A DNA stretch of 64,000 bases from Longimicrobiales bacterium (GCA_958296005.1 CATQHQ010000001.1:574134-638133); one strand, 5' to 3'; shown: positions 46,058-55,276, counted from the first letter of the stretch. A program made the numbers and translations. Notes: a model not told the origin generated them from the letters alone.

Positions 46058-46717
46058 TCACATGCTGATGACGTAGGGGAACCAAGCCGCGACGGGCTTT
46101 CCGTCGAGGGTGCCGGGACGGAAGACCCACTGGGCGGCCTCCCGCGCGAGCTGGCGGTTGAAGCTCCGGTCCCGCGTCGGCGGGTCCAGCCGCGTCGAGT
46201 CGGCCACGACCCGGCCGCGCTCGTTCACGAAGACCCACACCTGCACTTCGACGCCCCGCAGCCCCTTGTTGGCAGGTGGAATGATCATCCCCCGAGGAGT
46301 GGGCGGCAGCACCCGACGCAACCCTTCGGCGGCCGTTCCGCCGTCTCCCTCGCCGTCGCCGTCGGAGAGCCCCGGCGGGCCGGGAAGTCCCGGCTGCTCT
46401 CCCATGACGGCGGCCACCTCCAAGACGGGTTCCGGCGCCAACTCCACCGGAGCGATCTCGATCTCGACGGGCAGGGGGATCGGGGGCGGAACGAGCGGCA
46501 CGCTGGGTGGCACCAGGACGTTCAACGCCTGCATCCCGCCGGCGGCAGGCCGGTCGTCCCCCGCCTTGGGGCCGGCTGCGGCGAACGGCGACGGTGGAAT
46601 CGGTGGGGAGCCGCCTAGAAGCAGAGCCAGAAGGTGCACGAGGAGGGACGCCGCCATGGCGGTTCTCCACAGCTTCCGGTCCTTCCGTCTCCGGGCTGCG
46701 ACGGCCAGTTCGTTCAT
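46058..46717 (-). CDS. TonB-like energy-transducer protein
   Basis: A 219-residue protein starting at ATG 46717. The short cytoplasmic N-terminus is followed by one membrane helix (TAMAASLLVHLLALLLGG), a long Pro-rich region (VPLVPPPIPLPVEIEI and neighbours), and a C-terminal TonB-type domain (VQVWVFVNERGRVVADSTRL, WVFRPGTLDGKPVAAWF). It could transmit proton-motive force to TonB-dependent receptors such as the SusC homologue at 9291. No exbB or exbD gene lies nearby. Two 17-base tandem repeats lie immediately before its start. Confidence 0.85.
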   Translation of the reverse strand: MNELAVAARRRKDRKLWRTAMAASLLVHLLALLLGGSPPIPPSPFAAAGPKAGDDRPAAGGMQALNVLVPPSVPLVPPPIPLPVEIEIAPVELAPEPVLEVAAVMGEQPGLPGPPGLSDGDGEGDGGTAAEGLRRVLPPTPRGMIIPPANKGLRGVEVQVWVFVNERGRVVADSTRLDPPTRDRSFNRQLAREAAQWVFRPGTLDGKPVAAWFPYVISM

Positions 46718-46719
46718 CC

Positions 46720-46753
46720 CGCGTCCTGTCCGGTATCGCGTCCTGTCCGGTAT
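46720..46753. repeat. Two perfect 17-bp tandem repeats upstream of the TonB-like gene
   Basis: CGCGTCCTGTCCGGTAT occurs twice in a row, at 46720-46736 and 46737-46753. On the gene's strand each copy contains GGACAGGA, so the ribosome-binding region of the minus-strand gene is effectively doubled. The copy number could vary by slippage. Confidence 0.85.
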
Positions 46754-46898
46754 ATTGGGCCGCTGGAGGTCCAGTGCTCGTTCCAAGTCTTACCCCGGCG
46801 AGGCGAGGCAAGTTTCGCCCGTCTCCTGCAATGCAACCGCGGCGCCGGCTCGCCAATAGTAGCGACGGGGACCGGCTGCCGACAGGGAGAATCCCAAG

Positions 46899-47690
46899 AT
46901 GGACCTTGGACTGAACGGTAGGGTGGCGCTCGTCACCGGCGCATCGAAGGGACTGGGGCGCGCCGTGGCGGAGCGGCTCGCGATCGAGGGGGCCGACGTG
47001 GCGATCAACTCCCGCTCGGCTGGGCCTCTCGCGGAGACGGCGGCGGAGATCGCGAGGGACACGGGCCGAAACGTGCTTCCTCTGGCCGGAGACGTGTCCG
47101 ACGAACGTTGTTGCGCCGAGTTGGTCGAGCGGACGGTCGCCGACCTTGGTCGCTTGGACGTGCTCGTCGCCAACGCCGGGGGACCGCCCCCGGGAGGCGT
47201 CGACGCGTTCAAGCCGGCGGCCTACCGGCAGGCGCTGGAGCTGAACCTGATCTCCACCGTGCAGCTCGTGCTGGCGGCTTTGCCCCACATGCGGAGGAAC
47301 CGCTGGGGACGGATCGTGGCGATCACTTCGGTCTCGGTGAAGCAGCCGATCAAGGGCCTGCTCCTCTCCAACACGGCCCGGCCCGGCGTCGTCGGCTTCA
47401 TCAAGACGATCTCCCAAGAGCTTGCCCCGGAAGGCATCCTCTGCAACGTGGCGGCGCCGGGCTTCATCCTCACCGAGCGGCTGAAGTCGCTCTTCGAGGT
47501 CCGGAGCAAGGCACAGGGCACGACCCTGGAGGCCGCCCGAGACGCCACGGCCGCGGAGGTCCCCATGCTACGCATCGGCCGGCCCGACGAGTTTGCGAAG
47601 GGGGTCGCCTTCCTGGCGTCCGAAGCCGCGTCCTACGTGACCGGCCACACTCTCCAGATCGACGGCGGATTGGTGCAAGGACTGCTGTGA
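46899..47690 (+). CDS. SDR-family oxidoreductase lacking the catalytic Tyr
   Basis: A 263-residue short-chain dehydrogenase/reductase with ATG 46899. The NAD(P)-binding motif VTGASKGLGRAVAERLA, VANAGG and the active-site Ser region AITSVSVKQPIKG are present. At the position of the usual YxxxK motif the sequence is LSNTARPGVVGFIKT, with no Tyr before the Lys. This matches a FabG-like subgroup with altered chemistry, so it may not be a normal reductase. The C-terminal PGFILTERL and ASYVTGHTLQIDGGL are standard. Its stop overlaps the heme O synthase start. Confidence 0.85.
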   Translation: MDLGLNGRVALVTGASKGLGRAVAERLAIEGADVAINSRSAGPLAETAAEIARDTGRNVLPLAGDVSDERCCAELVERTVADLGRLDVLVANAGGPPPGGVDAFKPAAYRQALELNLISTVQLVLAALPHMRRNRWGRIVAITSVSVKQPIKGLLLSNTARPGVVGFIKTISQELAPEGILCNVAAPGFILTERLKSLFEVRSKAQGTTLEAARDATAAEVPMLRIGRPDEFAKGVAFLASEAASYVTGHTLQIDGGLVQGLL

Positions 47691-48559
47691 GCCTGGAGGA
47701 GCGACTGCGGATTCGCGGACTCTCGGCCTACCTGGAGCTCACCAAGCCCGGAATCACGATCTTCGTGGCGGTCACCGCCGCCGTCGGCTACGTGATCGCC
47801 GCCCTGCCCACCGGCGTCTCGGCGACCCGGCTCTTCCACGTGGTGCTGGGCACGACGCTGACCACCGCCGGGGCACTCGCCCTGAACCAGTACCTGGAGC
47901 GGCGGCCCGATGCGCTCATGGTCAGGACCCGCCAGCGACCGGTTCCTTCCGGACGGCTTCGCCCGGAGCGCGCGCGCTGGTTCGGCTGGGCGCTGCTGCT
48001 CGCCGGGATCGGCCACCTCTGGTTCTGGACCGGATTGCTGCCGGCCCTGGTGGCCGCGGTCACCGCGTTGCTCTACAACGGCGCCTACACGCCCCTCAAA
48101 TCTCGGTCTCCCCTGGCGACCCCCGTAGGCGCGGTTCCGGGCGCCCTCCCGGCCCTCATCGGCTGGACGGCCCACACCGCCGGCGACCCCCGTGGGCTGC
48201 TGCTCTTCGGCATACTCTTTCTTTGGCAGCTCGTCCACGTCCTCGCGTTGGGCTGGAACCTCCGGGAGGACTACGTGCGCGCCGGCTTTCAGCTCATCCC
48301 CCCCGGCCCCTCGCGCCTTGTCGCGGGGCTGATGGTCGGGTACTCGGTTGCGCTGTTGCCGGTCAGCCTCCTGCCGGCGTTCTTCGGCATGACGGGGACT
48401 GTCTACCTGGTGGCGGCCGCGGTTCTGGGAACGGCGATGGCGGGGGCCACGACGGCGTTCCTGCTCCGGCCGACCAGACGCCGGTGCCACCGGGTCTTCC
48501 TCGGGTCGATCTTGTACCACCCGGCACTGATGACGTCGATGGTCGTCGGCGCGATCTGA
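47687..48559 (+). CDS. ctaB: Protoheme IX farnesyltransferase (heme O synthase) CtaB
   Basis: A 290-residue UbiA-family membrane prenyltransferase with about nine hydrophobic segments. GTG 47687 overlaps the SDR stop (GTGA). The first prenyl-diphosphate motif reads NQYLERRPDALMVRTRQRP, which keeps the Asp and the RTxxRP end of the CtaB pattern, although the first Asp is replaced by Glu-Arg. The second region is YTPLKSRSPLATPVGAVPGA with PALIGW. It makes heme O for a heme-copper oxidase. No oxidase subunit gene is in the window, and the SDR gene upstream is an odd partner. Confidence 0.88.
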   Translation: MSLEERLRIRGLSAYLELTKPGITIFVAVTAAVGYVIAALPTGVSATRLFHVVLGTTLTTAGALALNQYLERRPDALMVRTRQRPVPSGRLRPERARWFGWALLLAGIGHLWFWTGLLPALVAAVTALLYNGAYTPLKSRSPLATPVGAVPGALPALIGWTAHTAGDPRGLLLFGILFLWQLVHVLALGWNLREDYVRAGFQLIPPGPSRLVAGLMVGYSVALLPVSLLPAFFGMTGTVYLVAAAVLGTAMAGATTAFLLRPTRRRCHRVFLGSILYHPALMTSMVVGAI

Positions 48560-48591
48560 CCGAGCCGTCGCACACCACGAAGGAGCGTCTC

Positions 48592-49824
48592 ATGAAGGAG
48601 CGTCTGATGGCGAGGCATCGAGCGGTCGCGGCGGGGCTCGCCCTTGCCGCCGCACAGGCGCTGGGCGCCTCGGCGGCCACCGCGCAGAGCCCGACGGGCG
48701 GCGAGGACCAGCGGCCCCGGGCCCGGGATCTGGGGATCGAGCCCGGGATCTTCCAGCCCGGCGCCTTCAACGCCATCACCGACGTGACCGGGGTCCTGGT
48801 GGGCCACGCGACGGTCGTCGAGGGCGACCGGGTGCGCACCGGCGTGACGGCGATCCGTCCCCACGGCGGCAACCTCTACTTCGACCGGGTGCCGGCGGCG
48901 GTGCACGTGGGCAACGGCTTCGGCAAGCTGCTGGGCGTCACCCAGGTGACCGAGCTCGGGGAGCTGGAGACCCCGGTGCTGCTGACCTGCACCCTGTGCG
49001 TGTGGAAGGCGGCCGACGCAATGGTCGAGTGGGCGTTGGAGCAGGACGGGATGGAGAACGTCCGATCGATCAACCCGGTGGTGGGCGAGACCAACGACGG
49101 CGGGCTGAACGACATCCGAAGCCGTCCCGTCACCGCCGCCCACGTTCGGACCGCTCTGGACGAGGCCGCGTCCGGGCTGGTCGACGAAGGCGCCGTCGGG
49201 GCAGGCACGGGGACGTCGGCGTTCGGCTGGAAGGGAGGGATCGGGACCAGTTCGCGGGTGCTGCCCGAGTCGCTGGGCGGCCGGACGGTCGGCGTGCTCG
49301 TCCAGTCCAACTTCGGAGGCATCCTCCGGATCGCCGGTGCGCCGGTGGGCGAGACGCTGGGCCGCTACGCCTTCCGGTCTCAGGTGGAGGGTGGGACGGA
49401 GGGCGGCTCAAGCGTCCAGGAGGAGCGCGACGGGGAGTCCCAAGGGTCGATCATGATCGTGGTCGCCACCGACGCCCCACTCTCGGAGCGGAACTTGGCG
49501 CGCTTGGGACGGCGGGCGATCATGGGGCTGTCCCGCACGGGCTCGTACGCCAGCAACGGCTCCGGCGACTACGTCATCAGCTTCTCGACGGCGGAAAGCG
49601 TCCGCAGGCGACCCGGCGGCGCTCCGGTCCGCAACGTCGAGGACTTGGCCAACGACCGGGTGTCGGCCCTCTTCCAGGCCACTGTCGAAGCCACTGAGGA
49701 AGCGATCTACAACTCGCTCTTCAAGGCCGTCACGGTGACGAGCCGCTGGGGCGAACGCCAAGCGCTCCCCTTGGCCGAGACGCTGGAGGTGCTCAAGCGC
49801 TACGGCGTGGTTCCGAGGGAGTGA
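48592..49824 (+). CDS. Peptidase S58 (DmpA/aminopeptidase) family protein, exported
   Basis: A 410-residue protein with a signal peptide (AAGLALAAAQALGASAATAQ). The family pattern is clear: NAITDVTGVLVGHATV, NGFGKLLGVTQVTELGELET, GETNDGGLNDIR, GAVGAGTGTSAFGWKGGIGT, VGVLVQSNFGG and the Ser-containing RTGSYASNGSGDYVISFSTA region. Members self-cleave and remove D- or L-amino acids from peptides. The start is duplicated: AAGGAGCGTCT precedes both ATG 48592 and ATG 48607 at the same spacing. The first is used here; the second gives 405 residues. Confidence 0.88.
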   Translation: MKERLMARHRAVAAGLALAAAQALGASAATAQSPTGGEDQRPRARDLGIEPGIFQPGAFNAITDVTGVLVGHATVVEGDRVRTGVTAIRPHGGNLYFDRVPAAVHVGNGFGKLLGVTQVTELGELETPVLLTCTLCVWKAADAMVEWALEQDGMENVRSINPVVGETNDGGLNDIRSRPVTAAHVRTALDEAASGLVDEGAVGAGTGTSAFGWKGGIGTSSRVLPESLGGRTVGVLVQSNFGGILRIAGAPVGETLGRYAFRSQVEGGTEGGSSVQEERDGESQGSIMIVVATDAPLSERNLARLGRRAIMGLSRTGSYASNGSGDYVISFSTAESVRRRPGGAPVRNVEDLANDRVSALFQATVEATEEAIYNSLFKAVTVTSRWGERQALPLAETLEVLKRYGVVPRE

Positions 49825-49834
49825 GGGGCTCCGC

Positions 49835-51418
49835 TTACCCGCCCTTCGCCAACACCTCTCCGGCCCGCGTCCCCGTGAACCCCGAGTTGAGGATCGCGGC
49901 TTGGCCGTTCACGAAGAGGTGCACGACTCCCGCAGCGAGTTGGTGAGGTTCGGTGAAGGTGGCGGTGTCGCGGAAGTAGTCGGAGAACACGACCAAGTCG
50001 GCGACCATGCCCTCCTCGATCCGACCCCGATCCGCCATCCCCAGAACTTCGGCGGGCAGTCCGGTCATGCTCCGCACGGCCGCCTCCAGGGACAACACTC
50101 GGTCCGCGAAGACGTACTTGCCGATCTTGCGGGCGAAGGCGCCGTAGGAACGGGGGTGCGGCACGCCGACGCCGAACGACGGGAGGCCGCCGTCGGAAGA
50201 CGTCATCGTCCACTCCTGGGTCATGAAGCGCAGCAGGTCGTCCTCGCTCATGTTGAAGGAGACGATCGACGGCCCACCCTGGCGGATCAGCTCCAGCGCC
50301 GTGTCCACGGGGTCGGCGCCCCGCTCCGCTGCCACCTCCGAGAGTAGCCGCCCCTCGATCGACGGGTCCTCGCGAAAGCGCCTGAACTGGATGCGATCCG
50401 CGCCCCCGCGCCGCGCCAAGTTCTCCACCATGGCGTCGCGGATGCGACTCCGGGTGGCGGGATCGGCGAGACGCTCCTCGAAGGCCTCCCCGCCGCCGGC
50501 CTGGGACCAGCGCGGGAGCAGCGCCGCGGAGAGCCCCGTGGCCGACGCCAAGTAGGGGTACTGGTCCGCGTAGATCGACACGCCCTGCGCTCGAGCGGCT
50601 TCGATCCGCTCCACCACCCCGGCCGACGCGCCCCAGACCGGCGGACCCAGCGCCTTGACGTGGGTCACGACGGCGGTCAACCCGGCGTCTCGTCCCACCT
50701 CGATCACCTCCTCCACGGCGGCGTCGAGGCCGATCGTGTAGTTGGACTCGTCGCGGATGTGGCTGGTGTAGATGCCGCCGTACTCCGCCGCAACCCGCGC
50801 CAGCTCCACCAGCTCCGCGTTCTCGGAGTAGGCCCCGGGCGCGTAGAAGGTCCCGGACGACATGCCCCAGGCGCCAGCCTCCATCCCCTCGCGAACCAAG
50901 CGCCTCATCTCGTCCAGCTCGGCGGCGGAGGGAGCGCGGTCGTCCATGCCGAGCACCTGCCGCCGGACGCTGCCGTGGGCGGTCAGCTGGGCCGCGTTGA
51001 CGCCCAGTCCGTGGGCCTCCAGCTCCAGCCGCTGCTCTGCCAAGTCCACGGCGCCGCCGCCGTCCGGGTTGATCAGGACCGTGGTGATTCCCTGGGCCAG
51101 GAGGGGTTCGCCGTGGCTGAGGGCTTCGGTGGCCAAGCCGGGTCCGGCGTGGGAGTGGGAGTCGATGAAGCCGGGGGCGACGTAGAGGCCCGTCGCGTCC
51201 AGGTTCTGCTCGGCGACTGCACCCGACAGGTCGCCCACCGCGGCGATTCGGCCGTCGCGGATCGCCACGTCGGCTTGGCGGGCGGGGGCGCCGGTTCCGT
51301 CGACGACCTGGCCGCCGCGGAGCACGACGTCGTATGCAGAGCCGTCGGTGCAGGCGGCGGCGAGAACCAAGATCGCCAGCCCGGTCGAGCCGCGCGGCCG
51401 TTGGGGACGAAACGTCAT
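49835..51418 (-). CDS. N-acyl-D-amino-acid deacylase lipoprotein
   Basis: A 527-residue amidohydrolase starting at ATG 51418, which overlaps the gamma-glutamyltransferase stop (ATGA). The signal ends with LVLAAAC, a lipobox. The D-aminoacylase motifs include GFIDSHSHAGPG (DxHxH), HIRDES, THVKALGPP, YPYLASATGL, and TSSDGGLPSFG near the end. It removes acyl groups from N-acyl-D-amino acids in the periplasm. It forms an operon with the gamma-glutamyltransferase gene, so the pair could release amino acids from modified peptides. Confidence 0.9.
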   Translation of the reverse strand: MTFRPQRPRGSTGLAILVLAAACTDGSAYDVVLRGGQVVDGTGAPARQADVAIRDGRIAAVGDLSGAVAEQNLDATGLYVAPGFIDSHSHAGPGLATEALSHGEPLLAQGITTVLINPDGGGAVDLAEQRLELEAHGLGVNAAQLTAHGSVRRQVLGMDDRAPSAAELDEMRRLVREGMEAGAWGMSSGTFYAPGAYSENAELVELARVAAEYGGIYTSHIRDESNYTIGLDAAVEEVIEVGRDAGLTAVVTHVKALGPPVWGASAGVVERIEAARAQGVSIYADQYPYLASATGLSAALLPRWSQAGGGEAFEERLADPATRSRIRDAMVENLARRGGADRIQFRRFREDPSIEGRLLSEVAAERGADPVDTALELIRQGGPSIVSFNMSEDDLLRFMTQEWTMTSSDGGLPSFGVGVPHPRSYGAFARKIGKYVFADRVLSLEAAVRSMTGLPAEVLGMADRGRIEEGMVADLVVFSDYFRDTATFTEPHQLAAGVVHLFVNGQAAILNSGFTGTRAGEVLAKGG

Positions 51419-53202
51419 CTCCCTTCCTCCAGCAAGCTGTCCGGCGATACGTCCAGCTGCTTGCCTGGTATCCTGGCCGCGCCCTCCCAGTCCGGGTCCG
51501 CAGCGCCCACCTTCAACCCGTTGGCGGGATCGATCCAGATGCCGTGGATGCGCCCAAAGGCGCCTTCGCGCTCCACGGTTTGGACCTCCAGCCCGAACGA
51601 CTCCACTTCGGCGACGGTTTCCGGCGTCCAGCCGATCCCCGGCGAAGTCTCCATCGCGACCCCACCGTCGATGGGGTGCACTCGAGCGGCCGCCAGCGCG
51701 TCGGGCAGGCTCATCCCCTGGTCCACGACCCGCAGCACCGCCTGCACCACCGCCGAGACGATCCTGGCGCCGCCCGCCGCGCCCAGCACCAGAACGGGCT
51801 CGCCGTCGCGGGCGACGATCAGCGGCGAGATGTTGGAGCGGGCCCGCTCGCCGGGCGCCATGTGGCCCAAGTACCCGCCGAGGGTCGCGGCGTAGAGGAA
51901 GCCAAGCCCCGGCGTCACCACCTTCGAGCCCAGATTGGGACCGATCGTCTGGGTGAGGGCGACGTACATGCCCTGGCCGTCGGCGGCGGAGAGGTGGGTG
52001 GTGTGGGAGCTGGCCGGCTCCCAGGTGCTGCCGTCCCAGTCGTGATCCCGTGGGGCTGCACCCGCGGCCACGCCGACCCGTCCGGCAACGAACCGAGCGG
52101 GCTCCGCGGCGGATCCCAAGGCCGCCGCCCGCTGCAGCTCGACCCCGGGCAACTCGATCTGCGCGGCCACCTCCGCCGCCCACGCCTTGCTGGTCGTCGG
52201 CTCGCCTTCGGGTCCCCCAAGCCCCTCCCTCCGAGCGAACACCTCCGCCACTGCCGTGCCCACCAGCGCCGCCCATTCGTCGGGGTCGAGCGCCGACATG
52301 TCGAAGTTCTCGAGCACGTGGAGGATCCCGATCGAGACGGCCCCCGCCGCCGGGACGTGGGTGCCCACCAGGTCGTAGCCTCGGTAGCTGCCACGCACGA
52401 TCCGGGCGTCCTCGGCGCGGTACTCGGCCAGCGACTCTCGAGTGACGGCCCCGCCGTTGGCCTCCATGTCGGCCACGATCCGCTCGGCGATCGCCCCTCG
52501 GTAGAAGGCGTCCGTGCCTCCTTCGGCGATCGCGCGCAGCGTCCTGGCCAAGTCGACCTGGACGAAGAGGTCGCCCGCCGCCCGGGGCTCGCCGTCCACC
52601 AGGAAGTGGGAGCTGGAGCCCGCGAACTCGGCCAGCTGCCCGGCCCCGAGGGCGTGGCGAGCGGCCTCGCCGGGCAGGATCCGAAAGCCGCCTTCGGCCA
52701 AGGCGATCGCCCGCGCCATGACCTGCTCCAGCGACATCGTCCCGTGCTCCTCCAGCAACCGAGCCAGCCCCGCCACCGAGCCGGGGACGCCCACGGTGGG
52801 GTATCCGTAGCCGGCCTGGACGGCGGTGTCCGGGTCGTAGGTGGACGGCGCCTGCGTGGTGGCGTCGATCCCCACGAAAGCGCCGTCGGGCCGTCGGATC
52901 AGGATCTGCGTGCGCCCTCCGATGCTGTTCATCGACGGCTCCACCACCGACACGACGAACGCGGCAGCCACCGCCGCGTCGGCCGCGTTCCCACCCTCCT
53001 CCAGGATCCTGGCGCCGGCCTGGGCGGCGAGGGGCTGGGCGGCGACCACCACGCCGTCGAGCGAGCCGGCGACCTTGGGGGGCGGAGGCCTCTCCGGCAA
53101 GGAGTCCGCCTGGGGCGTGCAGGAGAACGCGGCGCCGGCCAGAAGCAGGCCCGGCAAGAGGCGGTGGATGCGCTGTCGGCGAAGACGAAGGCGAAAAGGC
53201 AT
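51415..53202 (-). CDS. ggt: Gamma-glutamyltransferase
   Basis: A 595-residue Ntn-hydrolase starting at ATG 53202. A basic N-terminus and hydrophobic stretch (LLPGLLLAGAAFSC) suggest export, possibly as a lipoprotein at Cys28. The family motifs are GGNAADAAVAAAFVVSVVEP, SIGGRTQILIRR and VTRESLAEYRAEDARIVRGS. The autocleavage site in SSHTTHLSAADGQG puts the nucleophile at Thr401, and AAGGARI follows near 460. It cleaves gamma-glutamyl bonds such as those in glutathione and acts in the periplasm. It overlaps the D-aminoacylase gene downstream. Confidence 0.92.
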   Translation of the reverse strand: MPFRLRLRRQRIHRLLPGLLLAGAAFSCTPQADSLPERPPPPKVAGSLDGVVVAAQPLAAQAGARILEEGGNAADAAVAAAFVVSVVEPSMNSIGGRTQILIRRPDGAFVGIDATTQAPSTYDPDTAVQAGYGYPTVGVPGSVAGLARLLEEHGTMSLEQVMARAIALAEGGFRILPGEAARHALGAGQLAEFAGSSSHFLVDGEPRAAGDLFVQVDLARTLRAIAEGGTDAFYRGAIAERIVADMEANGGAVTRESLAEYRAEDARIVRGSYRGYDLVGTHVPAAGAVSIGILHVLENFDMSALDPDEWAALVGTAVAEVFARREGLGGPEGEPTTSKAWAAEVAAQIELPGVELQRAAALGSAAEPARFVAGRVGVAAGAAPRDHDWDGSTWEPASSHTTHLSAADGQGMYVALTQTIGPNLGSKVVTPGLGFLYAATLGGYLGHMAPGERARSNISPLIVARDGEPVLVLGAAGGARIVSAVVQAVLRVVDQGMSLPDALAAARVHPIDGGVAMETSPGIGWTPETVAEVESFGLEVQTVEREGAFGRIHGIWIDPANGLKVGAADPDWEGAARIPGKQLDVSPDSLLEEGR

Positions 53203-53276
53203 TTTGGCGGAACTCTCCTAGTGCGAGTGCGTCTCGGGGGCGACCGCCCGAATTTGGCGTGCCGCGTCGCGCCGGG

Positions 53277-54170
53277 CTACGGCTCCCCCCACCTAGCAAA
53301 GTACTGAACCATCAGGGCGGGTCCGGCAGGGAGGTTTCTGCCGCCCAAGGCGAACCTGGCCCCGAGCTCGAGCTGACCGGGACCCACGTCGAGCCCCAAC
53401 GACGACTGGATCTGGACCAGGTCCCGCTGAAAGCTGGGGACGGCGATCCCCTCCGTGGTGCCGGATGCACCGTTCCAGCCGTCCAACGCCGCCTTCCATC
53501 CCACGGGACCGACCCGGCCGCCGACCTGAAGGAAGTAGAAGAACTCGTTCCCGAAGTCCTTCTGCGACTCCGGGTTTTCCTCCCGCCAACGGTACCCCGC
53601 CCACCCGGAGAGGTAGAGGGAGCGGGGCCAGAAGGAGTGCCCCGCCTCGGCCATGACTTCCCAGTCCCGCTGACCGTCGCCCAGGGGAACGACGTCCGTG
53701 TTCACGTCGAACTCGCCGGCGGGCACCTTGACTCCGGCCCGAACCGCGACGGGCAGCTCGATCCCAAGCCACTGCAAAGGCGCTGCCCGCAACCAGAACC
53801 GCATGTCGCCGAAGCCGGTCGAGGTGCGGTTTTCCAGCAGATCGTCGTAGCGGAGGCGGTGGAACGAGAACTGGCTCCAGCCGTCCACGCCCGGAACCAG
53901 CCCAAGAGCCACGGTCAGGAACGACGACGTGGTGACTGCCCGGCCTTCGGCGAAGAACTCCCGCACCTCCCCGTCGGAGCCGTAGCGCTCGCGGGTGTCC
54001 TGACGGTATACCGCCAAGGCGGACCAGCCGGCCCCCGGCGCCTCCACCCACTGGGCCTCCAGGCGCGTGGGCGTCCCGACGATCCCGCCGCCGACAGCCC
54101 AGGCGACCAGAGCTGTGGGGACCGCCACCGCCCGATAAGGAGACGGACCCCGAGGCCGCCGCGTCCGCAC
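53277..54170 (-). CDS. Outer-membrane beta-barrel protein
   Basis: A 297-residue protein starting at GTG 54170, whose first base is the last base of the DUF3179 stop. A signal-like N-terminus (AVAVPTALVAWAVGGGIVG) is followed by alternating amphipathic strands rich in Gly and aromatic residues (WSQFSFHRLRYDDLLE, FGDMRFWLRAAPLQWLGIEL, YLSGWAGYRW). It ends FARWGEP. This pattern fits a small outer-membrane porin or transporter, close to MetA-pathway-like barrels. The function is not known. It is probably co-expressed with the DUF3179 gene. Confidence 0.7.
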   Translation of the reverse strand: MRTRRPRGPSPYRAVAVPTALVAWAVGGGIVGTPTRLEAQWVEAPGAGWSALAVYRQDTRERYGSDGEVREFFAEGRAVTTSSFLTVALGLVPGVDGWSQFSFHRLRYDDLLENRTSTGFGDMRFWLRAAPLQWLGIELPVAVRAGVKVPAGEFDVNTDVVPLGDGQRDWEVMAEAGHSFWPRSLYLSGWAGYRWREENPESQKDFGNEFFYFLQVGGRVGPVGWKAALDGWNGASGTTEGIAVPSFQRDLVQIQSSLGLDVGPGQLELGARFALGGRNLPAGPALMVQYFARWGEP

Positions 54171-55276
54171 TACTGGACGAACAGCTCGGTCTCCGGATGG
54201 AACGCGGCCCACGCCAGCCAGAACGCCACGTACGCCTCCGAGATCAGCTCCATCCGCTCTCCGTCCAGAGGTCCCGACTCCGCCTCGCCGGCCACGTTCC
54301 ACACCGAGCCGGTTTCGGCGTCCACGATCCGGCCATTCTCGGTCCGAAGCGTTAGAGGTCGCCCGTCCGCCACCGGCCGAACCGCGGTCGCCGCGAACCG
54401 TCCCCGGTCCCAGAGCACGGTCGCCGGCTCGCCTCCGTACTCGAAATCGGCGACCCAGGCGCGGCCCCGAGCGTCCATGGCGTGGAAGGGAAACGCCAGC
54501 GGGGGATCGCCGTCGCGGGCGGGGAGGCCCAGGACTCGTTCCTTGGGCAGGCGCCGATTGTCGCTTCGGGGGATCGGGAAGCCCAGGTAGTCGCCGTTGC
54601 CGGGAGCCTCGTAGGCGGCGCCGTAGGGGTTGCGAGCGTATCTGGCGACATCCACCAGATCGACGCCGATGACATTGGACACGGGGAAGAGCGTCCGCCA
54701 TCCGCCCCATGTGGTTTCGACCACCGGAAGACGGGTCAGCGGCTGGCCTTGCCGCGGACCGCACCCGGCGACGCCTGCCATCTGCGGCCAGAGAGAGTCG
54801 TCTCCCGTCCTGTCGTACATGATCAGGTTGGCTTGATAGAGCAAGCCCGAGACGCCGAACTCGGCCCCCCCGGCGGACGCCCGGTCGAACGCCAGCGCCG
54901 ACCCGGTCAGGGGACAGTAGGTGACGGCGATCCGCTCGGACTCCGTGTTCAGGTTCACGATCTCGTGGCGGTACATGATGTTGTGCGGAACCGCCATCCA
55001 ATGGCCCCCGACCTCGACCCCGATCACGCGCGAGCCATCCGTCATGTAGGACGTCTCCTCCGACACGGTGGCTTCCACGAACTGCGGGTTCACGAGCGCC
55101 GGGATGCCGTCGCGCCCCACGCCTCCGTCGGCGAGGAACGCCGGGTCCAAGTCGCCGCACTGGACGGGTTGGGGCAAGACGACGGCTGGGTCGCTCCCGG
55201 AGCAGGCGGCCACCGACGCCCAGGCGAGCAAAGCGGTCGCGATCTTGCGCGGAGCGGTCGGTATCTTGGTTGACAT
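54170..55276 (-). CDS. DUF3179 lipoprotein
   Basis: A 368-residue lipoprotein starting at ATG 55276. The signal has the lipobox SVAAC, and conserved DUF3179 features follow: HWMAVPHNIMYRHEIVN, VTYCPLTGSALAFDR, FGVSGLLYQANLIMYDR and RNPYGAAY. DUF3179 proteins are exported and of unknown function. The single Cys in TYCPLTG is conserved and may be catalytic or bind metal. Its start codon overlaps the start codon of the divergent ATPase gene at 55275, so each gene's promoter must lie inside the other. Confidence 0.88.
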   Translation of the reverse strand: MSTKIPTAPRKIATALLAWASVAACSGSDPAVVLPQPVQCGDLDPAFLADGGVGRDGIPALVNPQFVEATVSEETSYMTDGSRVIGVEVGGHWMAVPHNIMYRHEIVNLNTESERIAVTYCPLTGSALAFDRASAGGAEFGVSGLLYQANLIMYDRTGDDSLWPQMAGVAGCGPRQGQPLTRLPVVETTWGGWRTLFPVSNVIGVDLVDVARYARNPYGAAYEAPGNGDYLGFPIPRSDNRRLPKERVLGLPARDGDPPLAFPFHAMDARGRAWVADFEYGGEPATVLWDRGRFAATAVRPVADGRPLTLRTENGRIVDAETGSVWNVAGEAESGPLDGERMELISEAYVAFWLAWAAFHPETELFVQ

